From positions 248,001-312,000 of the forward strand of contig CAKUSP010000001.1 of NCBI GenBank assembly GCA_934680015.1: 64,000 nucleotides of DNA, in the 5' to 3' direction. Shown one piece after another: positions 25,649 to 33,641 of this stretch. Made by a program: the position numbers and the translations under genes. The DNA is from an uncultured Bacteroidales bacterium. GTDB taxonomy: Bacteria > Bacteroidota > Bacteroidia > Bacteroidales > UBA932. Positions within the stretch are counted from its first letter, which is position 1; each line of letters begins with the position of its first letter. A model generated the notes under the pieces. That model was not told the DNA's origin, did not search any database, and saw nothing but the letters and a program-made list of their open reading frames with translations.

Positions 25649-27157
25649 ATGGCTGTGGAAAATAATAAATACATTGAGTTATCTGCTCTTCAAAACCAGA
25701 TAAAAAATCGCATCGGTTTCCTCGAATCTTGGGTTCGAGTAGAAATCGAATCTCATCGTGAGGTGAATGGACATCATTATTTGAATGTCCTTGAAAAGAC
25801 TCCAGATGGAGTGATTGCGGCAAAGGCAAGTGCTAGAATCTGGAAATCGAAAGCTTCAATTATCGATGATTTTACACGTATTACAGGGAAAGAACTTGTG
25901 ACAGGTATTGCTATCGTTGTAAAAGTTACTGTGGACTATCACGCTCAATATGGACTTGCTTTAAATATTATAGATATTGATCCGAGTTATTCCATAGGAC
26001 AAAGGGAACTGGAGAAAAAGGAAACCATTAAGAAACTTACTGATGCTTGTCTGATTGACAAACAGAAAGGGCTTGAACTTCCTTATTTACCATCGTCTAT
26101 TGCAGTTATATCTTCTCAAGATGCAGCTGGATATGGCGACTTTATGAAACATATTGATTCGAATCCTAAGAAATTCAAATTCCGCTGTACGCTATTTCAT
26201 TCATTAATGCAAGGTGACAATGCGCCTTCTATGATAATTCGTAAGTTAAATGAAATCAAGCACGCAGGAAATTTTAATGTGGTCCTGATCTTGAGAGGTG
26301 GTGGAGCGGAATCTGATATGTTTTGTTTTGATGACTACGGATTGTGTAAGTCAATAGCGGAATTCCCTATACCAGTCTTAACAGCGATTGGCCATGAAAG
26401 GGATTATCATGTTGCAGACATGGTGGCTCATAGCTATTTTAAGACTCCGACTGCTTTGGCCGACAGGTTAATAGATTGGGCTTTGAATGTTGAGACAGAA
26501 ATGGCCAATGCTTTAACTAGCCTTCAAAATGCGCTGAAAGAAAGGTTAATTCGTGAAGAATCTAGTATTAGTGACATTTTTGGTAATGTGAAATATTACC
26601 TATCTGATCGTGTTAACGTGATGTCAACAGAAATAGACTCTCTCTTTAGTTCCATTTCTGGCAAGTTGGCTCTTAGAGTCGAAAATATGACAACTAACAT
26701 TGATGCTTATGTAAATAGCATCGTTTCAAATACAACTCAACAGATAGGACGAAATAACAGTAAAGTCTCTTTAATGTTAAATGATATTTATCACTGTGTA
26801 GGGAAGAAAATTGAGTTAAATGAAGGAATCATTCGTGAGTTATTATTAGCCATTGTGAATGCGTCCTATAATAAAATTAATATTGCTGAGAATGATGTTG
26901 ATAGGACAGTTTCAACGATACAATTTGCCTTCAATACCACTTTGAATATGTGGGACACTCAAATAGCAATGCTCAATGCTGGAATAAATTCTGCTGATCC
27001 GCGTGGTATATTGCGACAGGGGTATGTTTTAGCTGTAGACAAGAATGGTTCAATTTTAAAGAATGTCAATGCTAAAAATAAGGGTGACGATTTTTCTGTC
27101 CGGTTTAGTGATGGATTATGGGACTGCACGATCAATGATATTAAAATAAATAAATAG
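25649..27157 (+). CDS. xseA: Exodeoxyribonuclease VII large subunit
   Basis: The catalytic subunit of ExoVII, which degrades single-stranded DNA to oligonucleotides. An N-terminal OB fold (about residues 15-115) precedes the catalytic core with SSIAVISSQDAAGYGDF, VVLILRGGGAESDMFCFDD, ATAIGHERDYHVADMVA and KTPTALADRLI. A long coiled-coil region then runs to about residue 450, and the SADPRGILRQGYVLAVDKNG block closes the protein. The length (502 aa from ATG 25649) is normal. The promoter at 25598-25629 requires this start. xseB follows after seven bases. Confidence 0.95.
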   Translation: MAVENNKYIELSALQNQIKNRIGFLESWVRVEIESHREVNGHHYLNVLEKTPDGVIAAKASARIWKSKASIIDDFTRITGKELVTGIAIVVKVTVDYHAQYGLALNIIDIDPSYSIGQRELEKKETIKKLTDACLIDKQKGLELPYLPSSIAVISSQDAAGYGDFMKHIDSNPKKFKFRCTLFHSLMQGDNAPSMIIRKLNEIKHAGNFNVVLILRGGGAESDMFCFDDYGLCKSIAEFPIPVLTAIGHERDYHVADMVAHSYFKTPTALADRLIDWALNVETEMANALTSLQNALKERLIREESSISDIFGNVKYYLSDRVNVMSTEIDSLFSSISGKLALRVENMTTNIDAYVNSIVSNTTQQIGRNNSKVSLMLNDIYHCVGKKIELNEGIIRELLLAIVNASYNKINIAENDVDRTVSTIQFAFNTTLNMWDTQIAMLNAGINSADPRGILRQGYVLAVDKNGSILKNVNAKNKGDDFSVRFSDGLWDCTINDIKINK

Positions 27158-27164
27158 AATAGTT

Positions 27165-27440
27165 ATGACTAATCAAGAGTACATCCAAAAAGTTGCAAGG
27201 TTAAAAGAGATAGAGGAAATTGTAAAAAACCCTGAATCTAGTTTAGACAAAATCGATGATCTTATCGAAGAAACGAAACAGATTGTTACGTCTTGCTATG
27301 GGTATACAAGAGGTTTGAAATCCAAGGTCGAATCACTTAATAAGGTGAACATGAATGACCTTGAAGAAGATGATGAAGTATCGCAGCATCAATCGTCTAG
27401 GTATACGCCCGATGATGATCCTGACAATCTGCCTTTTTAA
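27165..27440 (+). CDS. xseB: Exodeoxyribonuclease VII small subunit with SSB-like acidic tail
   Basis: Small partner of XseA: a helical core (YIQKVARLKEIEEIVKNPES to KVESLNKV, residues 5-64) of the usual XseB size and position directly after xseA. Residues 65-91 form an extra acidic, disordered tail ending DDDPDNLPF. This closely resembles the C-terminal tip by which SSB proteins recruit partner enzymes (E. coli DDDIPF, Bacteroidota forms ending DDLPF). E. coli XseB lacks such a tail. It suggests that this ExoVII could compete for or mimic SSB contacts; that is inference. Confidence 0.88.
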   Translation: MTNQEYIQKVARLKEIEEIVKNPESSLDKIDDLIEETKQIVTSCYGYTRGLKSKVESLNKVNMNDLEEDDEVSQHQSSRYTPDDDPDNLPF

Positions 27441-27469
27441 TGGTTACTTAATTACAAAGGAAAGAAAAA

Positions 27470-27503
27470 GGGGCTTGACTAAAACTTTTTAGTCAGCCCC
27501 ATT
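27470..27503 (+). terminator. Terminator after xseB
   Basis: GGGGCTTGACTAAAA and TTTTAGTCAGCCCC form a long stem with a CTT loop, with flanking A- and T-runs on both sides, so it may stop transcription in both directions between xseB and tRNA-Asp. Confidence 0.8.
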
Positions 27504-27509
27504 TTGGAG

Positions 27510-27583
27510 CGGTGCGGAAGGGACTCGAACCCTCGACCTCCGGCGTGACAGGCCGGCATTCTAACCAGCTGAACTACCGCACC
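27510..27583 (-). tRNA. tRNA-Asp(GTC)
   Basis: On the minus strand GGTGCGG/CCGCACC form the acceptor, the anticodon stem GCCGG/CCGGA frames the loop CTGTCAC (anticodon GTC, aspartate), and the T loop TTCGAGT is intact. Discriminator G, CCA not encoded. A TATCTTTG box lies at 27623-27616 (minus), and a GCTTTC/GAAAGC hairpin sits in the precursor leader. Confidence 0.95.
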
Positions 27584-27729
27584 AATACTGGTTGCTTTCT
27601 ACCGGAAAGCGGATGCAAAGATACGCTAAAAATTCGGTTTTGCAAATTTTTAAAGAAAAATTTCTAAAAAATTCTTCTTGTTTTCGATGTCAAGGCATGG
27701 AGTCTTTTAGAGATATTGGCCCAATACTT

Positions 27730-27908
27730 CTAAACACGTTTTAAAACTTTCAATAAGGATGGTGAAAGTAAGGTAGTTATCAATACAAGTACCCATAGAT
27801 TGCCCGTTAAAGGATTGTAGGCGGCAAGAAGTTCTCCGATAAGCCTAACCAGTACATGTTCTCGTAATCCGCCATTAAGTATTGCCAAAGGGATAAAGCC
27901 AAACAATA
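27730..27908 (-). pseudogene. Truncated membrane-protein remnant
   Basis: The translated segment (LLFGFIPLAILNGGLREHVLVRLIGELLAAYNPLTGNLW ...) looks like the start of a Bacteroidota multi-helix membrane protein with the recurrent pattern AILNGxLRE. Only about 60 residues remain, ending at a stop, and the frame upstream runs into the dispersed repeat (copy B) exactly at its terminal repeat, so the natural 5' end appears to have been cut off by that element. The frame could be read from 27975, but that N terminus is repeat-derived. Confidence 0.4.
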
Positions 27909-28037
27909 AGAAGCTGTTTTGAAATGTTTCATCTTTGTCATCAGTCGGGTACCTCCAGTATACTCCTTCTTTCAAAGTCGAAACTGTCTCGAAAAATTCT
28001 CATAACTAAATTCGATAACCATTTCAAAACAGCTTCT
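27909..28037 (+). repeat. Dispersed inverted-repeat element, copy B
   Basis: It has perfect 18-base terminal inverted repeats: AGAAGCTGTTTTGAAATG (27909-27926) and CATTTCAAAACAGCTTCT (28020-28037). The interior carries TCATCAGTCGGGTACCTCC and a TACTC arm. It is shorter than copy A by an internal deletion of about 30 bases. It abuts a truncated gene on the left and the promoter of the mnmA operon on the right. Confidence 0.85.
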
Positions 28038-28049
28038 AAGGATTTTTAT

Positions 28050-28057
28050 TAATTTTG
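28050..28057 (+). promoter_or_regulatory. -7 box upstream of the mnmA operon
   Basis: TAATTTTG, 24 bases before the ATG at 28082. The usual TTTG position would fall in the right end of the repeat element (28022-28029), so the element may supply part of the promoter. Confidence 0.5.
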
Positions 28058-28081
28058 CGTAGATTCGAAAGAAATAAGAAT

Positions 28082-28624
28082 ATGCCAGATACGAATTTAT
28101 ATGATAGTTTTGAAGCCACTCTGCAGAGCGGACTTATAAAGGTCTGTCAAAGTTATGGTTATCTTAAAGATGGACTTATGGAAAGTCCGGATATAGAAGC
28201 TAAATGGGATGACTACATTAGAGATTATGTCTCAGATGCCGTGACTAATTTTAATGAATATCCGCAGGCAGCCCTTTCGTGGGCAGGGTTTTTAGGTATG
28301 GGCGTTGCTTATGCGTGGGATAAGGATTGGAAAGAATATGGCGATAAACCATACACTTTTTATTATGGATCACGTAAATGGGACGATATGGATGAACATA
28401 TTCTAAATGAAATTGTAAATTATCCTCAAGATCAACGGAAGAAACTTTACGATCTTATGGACAGCATGGCGACTGCATGTCTTGGCCTGATAAGGCATCA
28501 AGGGATAGAGGCTCAAACAGCAGATGGGTTTTACTGTCTTGTTAGAGCATTCACTGTTTTTTATAGAATAGGGGCATCGTTGGAGTTGGAACGATTGGCA
28601 TATAAGAAGGTATTTATATCATGA
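28082..28624 (+). CDS. Conserved hypothetical protein coupled to mnmA
   Basis: A 180-residue soluble, mainly helical and acidic protein (LYDSFEATLQSGLIKVCQSYGYLKDG ... YPQAALSWAGFLGMGVAYAWDKDW). I do not recognise a named domain, though it looks like a typical conserved Bacteroidota hypothetical. ATG 28082 is preferred to the upstream in-frame start at 28055, which lies on the promoter box. Its TGA overlaps the mnmA ATG by four bases, so the two are translationally coupled. A function tied to tRNA thiolation is possible but unproven. Confidence 0.75.
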   Translation: MPDTNLYDSFEATLQSGLIKVCQSYGYLKDGLMESPDIEAKWDDYIRDYVSDAVTNFNEYPQAALSWAGFLGMGVAYAWDKDWKEYGDKPYTFYYGSRKWDDMDEHILNEIVNYPQDQRKKLYDLMDSMATACLGLIRHQGIEAQTADGFYCLVRAFTVFYRIGASLELERLAYKKVFIS

Positions 28625-29964
28625 AAATTTGTGTGGGATTATCAGGAGGAGTAGATTCAAGTGTGGCGGCTTTGCTATTAAAAAGGCAGGGTTACGATGT
28701 GTTCGCTATGTTTATGCAGAATTGGCATGACACAGAAGGCACTCTGCACGGCGACTGCGAATGGGAGGAAGACAAGTTCGTGGCAGAAATGGTGGCAAGG
28801 AAGATTGGCATACCATTTTATTTTGTGGATCTTAGCGCTCAGTATCGGCAGCGTGTCGTGGATTATATGTTTAGTGAATATGAAGCTGGGCGTACCCCTA
28901 ATCCGGATGTACTATGTAACCGTGAAATTAAGTTCGATGCCTTTTTTCAAGCGGCGAAAAAGCTTGGGGCTACACATGTGGCGACTGGTCACTACTGCCG
29001 TAAACGCGAGAATCAGGATGGTACTTTCAGCCTTTTGGAGGGAGTGGATCCTGAAAAAGATCAGAGTTATTTTTTATGCCAATTATCCCAGACACAATTG
29101 GCTGCGGCGCTTTTCCCTATAGGGGATTTGTGTAAAGACCAGGTTCGACAGATAGCCCTTGAGGCGGATTTGCCATCTGCTAAGAAGAAGGACTCACAAG
29201 GCATTTGCTTCGTGGGAAAAGTGGATTTGCCTGTCTTTTTGCAACAGAAACTGAAAAGTGTACAAGGTGATATCATAGAAGTTTTCGATAATTTCTATGA
29301 AGACAACTACCTCTTTCAAGAGCAGTGCAGTGAACTGGCGGAGGTGAAGATGCTTTTGGCCAATGCTCATCCAGATCTTATCTCGGATGAAAGTCTTGAG
29401 TTATTGAGTCGTCCTATTACTTATGAAAGTATAGTTTTCGAGACGGAAACCTATAGAAGTGGTCATAAACATATAAAGAAAACCAGGAATAAGGCTAATC
29501 CATGGGGTGTTGTCGCTGGAACACATGATGGCGCACAGTTTTTTACCTTAGGTCAGCGAAAAGGACTTAGAGTTGGTGGTCATGCTGAAGCTTTATTCGT
29601 GATAGGAACTGATGTACAGGCTAATAAAGTTTATGTCGGTGAGGGTGAACATCATAAGGGACTTTATCGGAGCGTGATGCGCTTGTCTTTGGAGGATTTG
29701 CATTATATACGCCCTTGTTTTGAACTTTCTGAAGGGCAGGTAGAAAGAGCTCGCGTACGTATTAGGTATAGACAACCTTTACAAAATGCTACCTTACTTA
29801 GACGTAAATCAGCTCTTTATGTGATTTTTGATGAGCCTCAGCGCAGTATTACCCCAGGCCAATTCGCTGCTGTCTATTTAAGTGAACAGGCAGCTGGGAA
29901 GAGTTCTACGGATCCGCAAGATGTTCAGGCGCCTGAATTAATGCTTTCATCTGTAATCGAGTAG
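28621..29964 (+). CDS. mnmA: tRNA 2-thiouridine(34) synthase MnmA, with insertion
   Basis: Adds sulfur to U34 in tRNAs for Lys, Glu and Gln. The PP-loop SGGVDSS is at 8-14, catalytic Cys99 is in TPNPDVLCNREIKF, the second Cys196 is in SQGICFVG, and KDQSYFL is present. The C-terminal beta domains follow GTHDGAQFFTLGQRKGL. The protein is 447 aa against about 360 for E. coli because residues ~222-295 form an inserted segment between the catalytic domain and the central domain. The insert is charged and shows no recognised motif. Similar inserts occur, I believe, in one of the MnmA paralogues of other Bacteroidota. Confidence 0.92.
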   Translation: MKICVGLSGGVDSSVAALLLKRQGYDVFAMFMQNWHDTEGTLHGDCEWEEDKFVAEMVARKIGIPFYFVDLSAQYRQRVVDYMFSEYEAGRTPNPDVLCNREIKFDAFFQAAKKLGATHVATGHYCRKRENQDGTFSLLEGVDPEKDQSYFLCQLSQTQLAAALFPIGDLCKDQVRQIALEADLPSAKKKDSQGICFVGKVDLPVFLQQKLKSVQGDIIEVFDNFYEDNYLFQEQCSELAEVKMLLANAHPDLISDESLELLSRPITYESIVFETETYRSGHKHIKKTRNKANPWGVVAGTHDGAQFFTLGQRKGLRVGGHAEALFVIGTDVQANKVYVGEGEHHKGLYRSVMRLSLEDLHYIRPCFELSEGQVERARVRIRYRQPLQNATLLRRKSALYVIFDEPQRSITPGQFAAVYLSEQAAGKSSTDPQDVQAPELMLSSVIE

Positions 29965-29983
29965 TTTTATAAAATATAATAAT

Positions 29984-30457
29984 ATGAAGGAATTAAATAT
30001 AGCGCTGGTGGCGCATGATGGAAGAAAAGAAGAACTTCTATCTTGGGTGAAGTTCAATGCTGATACTTTGAAAAAGCATAATCTATTTGCGACCGGTACT
30101 ACAGGACGACTTATTGAAGAGTTGGTGGTCGATGTAGATGGAAAGCCAGAGTATCCTTTTAGAGGGAAGGTGACAAAACTTCTTTCAGGTCCACTAGGAG
30201 GCGATCAGCAGATAGGCTCTCTAATCGCTGAACAGAAGATAGGAATGCTTATATTTTTCTGTGATAATCTTATCGTGCAGGGACATCAGAATGATGTGTC
30301 AGCGCTTTCGCGTCTGGCAGCCTTGTATAATATAGCTTTCGCTATGAATCGCACGACGGCAGATATGCTATTGACTTCACCTCTTCTGGATGATCCTAAG
30401 TATTCTATTGTGCTTCCAGAATGCATTGAAAACTACGCACATAGAAAATTGAAGTAG
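29984..30457 (+). CDS. mgsA: Methylglyoxal synthase
   Basis: Turns dihydroxyacetone phosphate into methylglyoxal, a bypass of lower glycolysis under phosphate shortage. Family motifs are IALVAHDGRKEELLSW, NLFATGTTG, the phosphate-binding SGPLGGDQQIG and FFCDNLIVQGHQNDVSALSRLA with the catalytic aspartates. The length of 157 aa is typical. It lies 20 bases after mnmA in the same direction. Confidence 0.96.
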   Translation: MKELNIALVAHDGRKEELLSWVKFNADTLKKHNLFATGTTGRLIEELVVDVDGKPEYPFRGKVTKLLSGPLGGDQQIGSLIAEQKIGMLIFFCDNLIVQGHQNDVSALSRLAALYNIAFAMNRTTADMLLTSPLLDDPKYSIVLPECIENYAHRKLK

Positions 30458-30537
30458 TTAATAAGCCTTCGAGAGAAATTTGATGTAGTCTGTTCATTTA
30501 CGATTCAATCAGATTCTAGTTAATTAAGAATAAAGGG

Positions 30538-31737
30538 ATGAAATCCATTAGAGAAATATATAGAATAGGGAAGGGGCCGTCAAGTAGTCATACTATGGGT
30601 CCCCATCAGGCATCCAAAATTTATTTGGCACATCATAGCGATGCGCATAGATTTCATGTGAAGTTATATGGATCTCTGGCTGCAACGGGGAAAGGGCACC
30701 TAACTGATGTGGCCATTAACGATGTGCTTTCTCCAGTGGGCCCTGTGGAAATCGAGTGGCTACCTAAAATATTTCTTCCTGCTCATCCTAATGCTATGAG
30801 TATAGCCACAGTTGAAGACGATGGAACTCTTCGTGACGAATGGACTTTTTATAGCATAGGTGGCGGAGCGATACGTTGTGAACAACTCCCATCTGTTGAA
30901 ACTCCAGATATCTATCCATTGAACACTATGACTGAACTTCTAGAGTGGTGTAATAGAAATGGAAAAGCTTATTGGGAGTATGTTGAAGAGATAGAAGATG
31001 GTGATATAAATAATTATCTTGCAGATGTATGGGAGAGTATGCAGGCCTCCATCGAAAGGGGACTTGATCGAGAAGGCGTCTTGCCAGGCCCACTGCATCT
31101 ACGTCGTAAAGCAGCCTCGTATTTTATTAGGGCCGAAGGTTATAAAGATGTGCTTCGCACCAGAGGTCTTATATTCGCGTATGCATTGGCAGTGAGTGAA
31201 GAGAATGCTTCTGGTGGCACAATAGTTACTGCTCCCACATGCGGTTCATGTGGAGTCTTGCCGAGTGTGCTGTATCATCTTAAAAAGGTGTATGATTTCA
31301 GTGATAATCGTATTATACGCTCTCTTGCTACGGCTGCTCTTGTGGGAAATGTTGTAAAGACCAATGCTTCCATCTCTGGTGCTGAGGTAGGATGTCAAGG
31401 GGAAGTAGGCGTAGCGTGTGCTATGACTGCTGCAGCTGCTAATCAGTTAATGGGTGGAACCCCTGCTCAGATAGAATATGCTGCTGAAATGGGCCTTGAA
31501 CATCATCTTGGAATGACATGCGACCCTGTATGCGGCCTTGTTCAAATTCCTTGCATAGAGCGTAATGCCTATGCTGCAGCCCGTGCTCTTGATGCCAATA
31601 TTTATGCTTCCTATACGGATGGACTTCATCGTGTGTCCTTTGATCAGGTAGTTAGTGTGATGAAACAGACAGGAAAAGATCTGCCGTCCCTTTATAAGGA
31701 GACGGCAGAAGGTGGACTTTCAAAAATCTGGAAGTAA
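30538..31737 (+). CDS. sdaA: L-serine ammonia-lyase (iron-sulfur)
   Basis: Deaminates L-serine to pyruvate and ammonia. The beta domain starts IREIYRIGKGPSSSHTMGPHQA and the alpha domain contains VTAPTCGSCGVLPSVL, the SGAEVGCQGEVGVACAMTAAA block and MTCDPVCGLVQIPCIERNA, which give the cysteines for the [4Fe-4S] cluster. It is a single-chain form at 399 aa, slightly shorter than E. coli SdaA. It starts 80 bases after mgsA and is convergent with the next gene, the stop codons lying three bases apart. Confidence 0.95.
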   Translation: MKSIREIYRIGKGPSSSHTMGPHQASKIYLAHHSDAHRFHVKLYGSLAATGKGHLTDVAINDVLSPVGPVEIEWLPKIFLPAHPNAMSIATVEDDGTLRDEWTFYSIGGGAIRCEQLPSVETPDIYPLNTMTELLEWCNRNGKAYWEYVEEIEDGDINNYLADVWESMQASIERGLDREGVLPGPLHLRRKAASYFIRAEGYKDVLRTRGLIFAYALAVSEENASGGTIVTAPTCGSCGVLPSVLYHLKKVYDFSDNRIIRSLATAALVGNVVKTNASISGAEVGCQGEVGVACAMTAAAANQLMGGTPAQIEYAAEMGLEHHLGMTCDPVCGLVQIPCIERNAYAAARALDANIYASYTDGLHRVSFDQVVSVMKQTGKDLPSLYKETAEGGLSKIWK

Positions 31738-31740
31738 ATA

Positions 31741-33555
31741 TTATTCGGCTTCTTTTATAGTAAATACCATAGTGTTCAGGTATTTGACATCTGTCCCTGT
31801 TACTCCTATAGCATAACCTGTAACGGTGATTTTCTTGTTTTCGAAGTCTTTAACGCCTAGGTCATTGTTAGGATATGCAATATATCCCATAACATCAGTT
31901 CCTTCAACGGCTATGTTATGGTGCCATTGATAGTATTGGTCGCGGCTTGCTGTCATATCTCCTGTGTATGTGATGAATTTGATACAAGGATCCTGAACAT
32001 ATGTATCGAAATCAGCAGCCTTGAACTCTACTGGCTCAGGGTCTGTAACTGTGGTGGTTCCAGTTTTTGTTACGACTGAGCTTTCCCCGAACTGTTTCAT
32101 TCCACCATATGTGGTGGTAACACCTTCAAGAGTAATGACATCTCCCTTTGATAGGCCATGCTTTTTCTTGAATGTGAGGATAATCCCTGTGTCGTCCTTT
32201 ACAAGGAAGCCTTTATAGTGTGTACCTATGACTGTGCCTTGTATTTTATAGGTTTCCTGTAGAGGAGAGTTCAAAACTTCTTCGATAGTGCTGAATTTGA
32301 CTTCTTCTTCCTTTCCGAACTCTATCAATTCACCACCTTCGCCTTCGGTAAGAAGTACATCGTCAAGTCTATTTACACTGCTTATTTTAGCGACAAACTT
32401 GATGTAGAGATTGTTGGTGCCTTCTGGCAAAGTAAAGTTTGCAGTGGCTAGTCTCCAGTTTCCAGCTACATCTTCCACTCCTGAGAAATCGTAGTCGAGA
32501 GCTTGTGACCAAGTCTGACCATCCGCTGAGAGTCTAACCTCGAAATCTGGACGTATGAAAGTGTTGGTGCCACCTTGAGAGTAGCGCTGTGCTCCGAATT
32601 GTAGCTTAAGATTTCGTGAATTAACAGCTATGTTCTCTATAGTGAAGTAGTTAGGCGCTGTGCTGAAGAATATGTTGTTTTTTCCTGAGCCGTCATATTC
32701 AGAAAGATATCCTTTAGATGACTGGTTTGTGCGTGCTGACATGCTTTTGAATGAATAAGTTACACTTGAAGCACCACTTCCTTTTTCATTTTTCCAACCA
32801 TCGAACTGGTCAAGGTAGGGCCATGAGCCTCCATCGCCATATGTCTGAGTGGCAAGATCTTTATCGAATGTGTTGTAGTATATTGCTCCTTGAGGCACAT
32901 CTTCTTCATATACTCCGTGGTCTTCCACATTGACGGGAATGGTGTAAAGATAAGATTTATACGCTCCGAATGCCCATCCGGTTATGGTTACATTGTGTCC
33001 GGCATAGGCTTTTTTGAACTCATCGCTCATGTAGTCGAGGCTTCCAGTATAAGAAGTCTTTTCAAGTTCTACATTTGTATAGTTGCCTGAAAGAAGAATA
33101 GTACCAGTATAACTTACATATTCTATTTTAGGGTCTTTCATGTAGCTATCTATATCTTCTACAGAAAGAGTACGACTTTGAGGATATGTAACTTCCTTTT
33201 CACCAGTCTTTTCAAGAGAGCATCCAGAGCCGAACTGAAGAAGTCCGTTTCTAGTAGCTGTAGATCCACTTACGGTCACTATATCACCAGCTTTAAGTCC
33301 ATGAGGCTCACCATAAAAGGCATAAATGTGTTCGCCGTCTTGTTCCAAAAGCACTCCATTTGTGTTAGCTCCGACTATTAAGGCTCCTTTGATTTCAAAG
33401 TTTGAACCTACTTCTGCGGCAAGCACATCTTTGATGGTAGGACCTTGATCCGAGGGTGTGTCTGGTTTTTCGGGGTTAACAGTTTTCTCGTTACAGGAAA
33501 CGAGCATCAGGCAGATCGATGCTGCCCAAGTCAAGAATTTAAAAGTTTTTCTCAT
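31741..33555 (-). CDS. Modular OB-fold/beta-sandwich lipoprotein
   Basis: A lipoprotein (MRKTFKFLTWAASICLMLVSC, cysteine at 21) with two copies of an OB-like domain of the DUF5689/DUF6359 sort. One spans about residues 38-215 (IKGALIVGANTNGVLLEQDGEHIYAF ... GLKAGDIVTVSGSTATRNGLLQF) and the other is at the C terminus (IQGTVIGTHYKGFLVKDDTGIILTF ... GLSKGDVITLEGVTTTYGGMKQF). They flank a jelly-roll segment (about 220-420) with choice-of-anchor or carbohydrate-binding appearance. ATG 33555 gives a proper signal peptide. A minus-strand TACCTTTG box lies at 33597-33590. It is likely a surface-exposed binding protein; the ligand is unknown. Confidence 0.75.
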   Translation of the reverse strand: MRKTFKFLTWAASICLMLVSCNEKTVNPEKPDTPSDQGPTIKDVLAAEVGSNFEIKGALIVGANTNGVLLEQDGEHIYAFYGEPHGLKAGDIVTVSGSTATRNGLLQFGSGCSLEKTGEKEVTYPQSRTLSVEDIDSYMKDPKIEYVSYTGTILLSGNYTNVELEKTSYTGSLDYMSDEFKKAYAGHNVTITGWAFGAYKSYLYTIPVNVEDHGVYEEDVPQGAIYYNTFDKDLATQTYGDGGSWPYLDQFDGWKNEKGSGASSVTYSFKSMSARTNQSSKGYLSEYDGSGKNNIFFSTAPNYFTIENIAVNSRNLKLQFGAQRYSQGGTNTFIRPDFEVRLSADGQTWSQALDYDFSGVEDVAGNWRLATANFTLPEGTNNLYIKFVAKISSVNRLDDVLLTEGEGGELIEFGKEEEVKFSTIEEVLNSPLQETYKIQGTVIGTHYKGFLVKDDTGIILTFKKKHGLSKGDVITLEGVTTTYGGMKQFGESSVVTKTGTTTVTDPEPVEFKAADFDTYVQDPCIKFITYTGDMTASRDQYYQWHHNIAVEGTDVMGYIAYPNNDLGVKDFENKKITVTGYAIGVTGTDVKYLNTMVFTIKEAE

Positions 33556-33641
33556 ATTTTTAAGATAAAAGTGCACTACTAACCGCGCGCAAAGGTAAGA
33601 AAATCTTTTTATCTTTATGGAGTCATTTAGAGAAATATTTA

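Noticed and set aside
27909..27975. N-terminal extension of the membrane-protein remnant
   Set aside because: These residues are translated from the repeat element and are unlikely to be native protein.
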